From assembly GCA_003565155.1 (NCBI GenBank), contig PXDB01000064.1, forward strand, positions 1-35,507: a stretch of DNA of 35,507 bases, given 5' to 3'. The translations under genes and the position numbers were made by a program. This stretch comes from Nitriliruptoraceae bacterium (GTDB taxonomy: Bacteria > Actinomycetota > Nitriliruptoria > Nitriliruptorales > Nitriliruptoraceae). The notes under the pieces are model-generated. The model searched no databases. It was not told where the DNA came from and saw nothing but the letters and a program-made list of their open reading frames with translations. Below, piece by piece: positions 34,753 through 35,507 of this stretch. Position 1 is the first letter of the stretch. Each line of letters begins with the position of its first letter.

Positions 34753-35507
34753 CTACAGCCCGAGCAGGGAGCGCACGAGCCCGACGGCGGGCTCCCTGGC
34801 CAGCAGCACGATCATCGTGCCCACGGCCAGGTAGGGACCGAACGGGATCCGGCTGGCGAGCCTCGCCCGACCGGTGAGGAGCAGGATCACCGCGATGAGC
34901 ACCGCGGAGATGATCGTCGCGTAGGCGAAGGCGACCAGCTCGAGTCCACCGAGGTAGCCGAGGACCAGGCCGAGGGAGACGGCGAGTTTGATGTCGCCCA
35001 TGCCGATCCCGGCCTGACCACGCAGGAGGCGGAAGGCCTCGGACAGCCCCAGCATGACCGCGGGGATCGCTACTGCCGCGATGAGACCCCGCACCAGTGC
35101 ACCCCACTCCCGCTCGATCGCAGCCGCGACGGCCAGCAGCGGGAGCAGGACCACGGGCAGGCGGAGGGTGAGGCGGTTCGGGATGATCCGGTGGCGGAGG
35201 TCGATAGCGGTGGCGACCACCAGCGACCAGGTCAGCACCAGCAGCGCCGGAAGGAGCGGATCGGCGCCCCACACCCACGCCAGCGCGCCGAAGAGCAGCC
35301 CGGTCGCCACCTCGACGACGAGGTAGCGGGCACTGATGGGTTCGTCGCAGTGACGGCAGCGGCCCCCGAGGACGAGCCAGCTGACGACGGGGACGTTGTC
35401 CCGTGCGGCGATCGTGGTCCCACAGCCGGGGCAGGCGGAGCGCCTCGGCTCGGTGACCGTCCCACCCGCCGGCCAGCGGTGGATAGGCACGTTCGCGAAA
35501 GAGCCCA
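34753..35507 (-). CDS. pilD: Prepilin peptidase (A24 family), N-terminus outside the window
   Basis: The enzyme cleaves the leader of prepilins at Gly and can N-methylate the new end. The frame is open to the window edge and reads GSFANVPIHRWPAGG, the conserved GSFLNVVIHRLP-type segment that normally follows the first membrane helix; so the gene begins beyond 35507 and the GTG at 35490 is not its start. Next come two zinc-binding CxxC pairs (CPGC, CRHC) of the methyltransferase domain, several membrane helices, and the catalytic Asp residues in ATAIDLRHRIIPN and GIGMGDIKL. The three prepilins at 27831-31223 are its likely substrates. Confidence 0.95.
   Translation of the reverse strand, partial: GSFANVPIHRWPAGGTVTEPRRSACPGCGTTIAARDNVPVVSWLVLGGRCRHCDEPISARYLVVEVATGLLFGALAWVWGADPLLPALLVLTWSLVVATAIDLRHRIIPNRLTLRLPVVLLPLLAVAAAIEREWGALVRGLIAAVAIPAVMLGLSEAFRLLRGQAGIGMGDIKLAVSLGLVLGYLGGLELVAFAYATIISAVLIAVILLLTGRARLASRIPFGPYLAVGTMIVLLAREPAVGLVRSLLGL

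Noticed and set aside
34742..34755. Terminator after pilD
   Set aside because: The 14-bp palindrome has no loop or T-run and overlaps the stop codon; too weak to call a terminator.

Overview
This is a high-GC (roughly 70 percent by eye, not computed) chromosomal segment with many GTG starts, one TTG start and dense stop/start overlaps. Gene content points to an actinobacterium: aroC-aroK-aroB-aroQ-pepP-efp-nusB-pyrR in that order, a monofunctional HisB, a DUF222/HNH protein, and a pyrR leader of the type seen in mycobacteria. A class 1B dihydroorotate dehydrogenase with its PyrK partner, and a PilMNO(P) type IV pilus operon, argue against the best-known actinomycete genera. A deep-branching lineage such as Nitriliruptoria is my guess, with low certainty.

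Layout. Bases 1-1393 (+ strand) hold the end of an unknown Pro/Glu-rich protein, a proline-rich membrane protein (DUF4190-like) and a small zinc-ribbon protein. Almost everything else is on the minus strand and is read from right to left. From 35507 down to 27831 lies a type IV pilus cluster: prepilin peptidase (N-terminus outside the window), an excisionase-type DNA-binding protein, pilM, pilN, pilO, a PilP-like protein, and three pilin-like proteins (pilV-, pilW- and pilX-like). From 27769 to 22124 lie the shikimate genes aroC, aroK, aroB and aroQ, interrupted by a DUF222/HNH endonuclease-like gene. Next come pepP, efp and nusB (22012-19203). Then follows a near-complete pyrimidine operon pyrR-pyrB-pyrC-carA-carB-pyrK-pyrD-pyrF (18962-8068; pyrE absent), and histidine genes hisD-hisC-hisB-hisH and hisA-hisF (7939-1407; hisG, hisE and hisI absent). 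A lone ABC ATPase gene on the + strand sits between hisH and hisA.

How it works together. The pyr cluster makes OMP and then UMP from bicarbonate, glutamine and aspartate, except for the PyrE step. A PyrR-binding hairpin that also hides the pyrR Shine-Dalgarno site suggests feedback translational control. The his genes supply the middle and late steps of histidine synthesis; HisH and HisF form one enzyme. aroB, aroQ, aroK and aroC cover four of the seven shikimate steps. The pilus cluster supplies the inner-membrane PilMNO(P) platform, the prepilin peptidase and minor pilins. One minor pilin carries two PKD domains and a canonical EF-hand-like loop, and a motility-sigma-type promoter candidate lies ahead of the pilin trio.

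The most striking cross-cutting feature is in-frame tandem repeats and low-complexity insertions in otherwise conserved housekeeping enzymes (AroB, CarA, PyrK, NusB, the HNH protein), plus repeats in two intergenic gaps. I saw no tRNA, rRNA, CRISPR array or insertion sequence.
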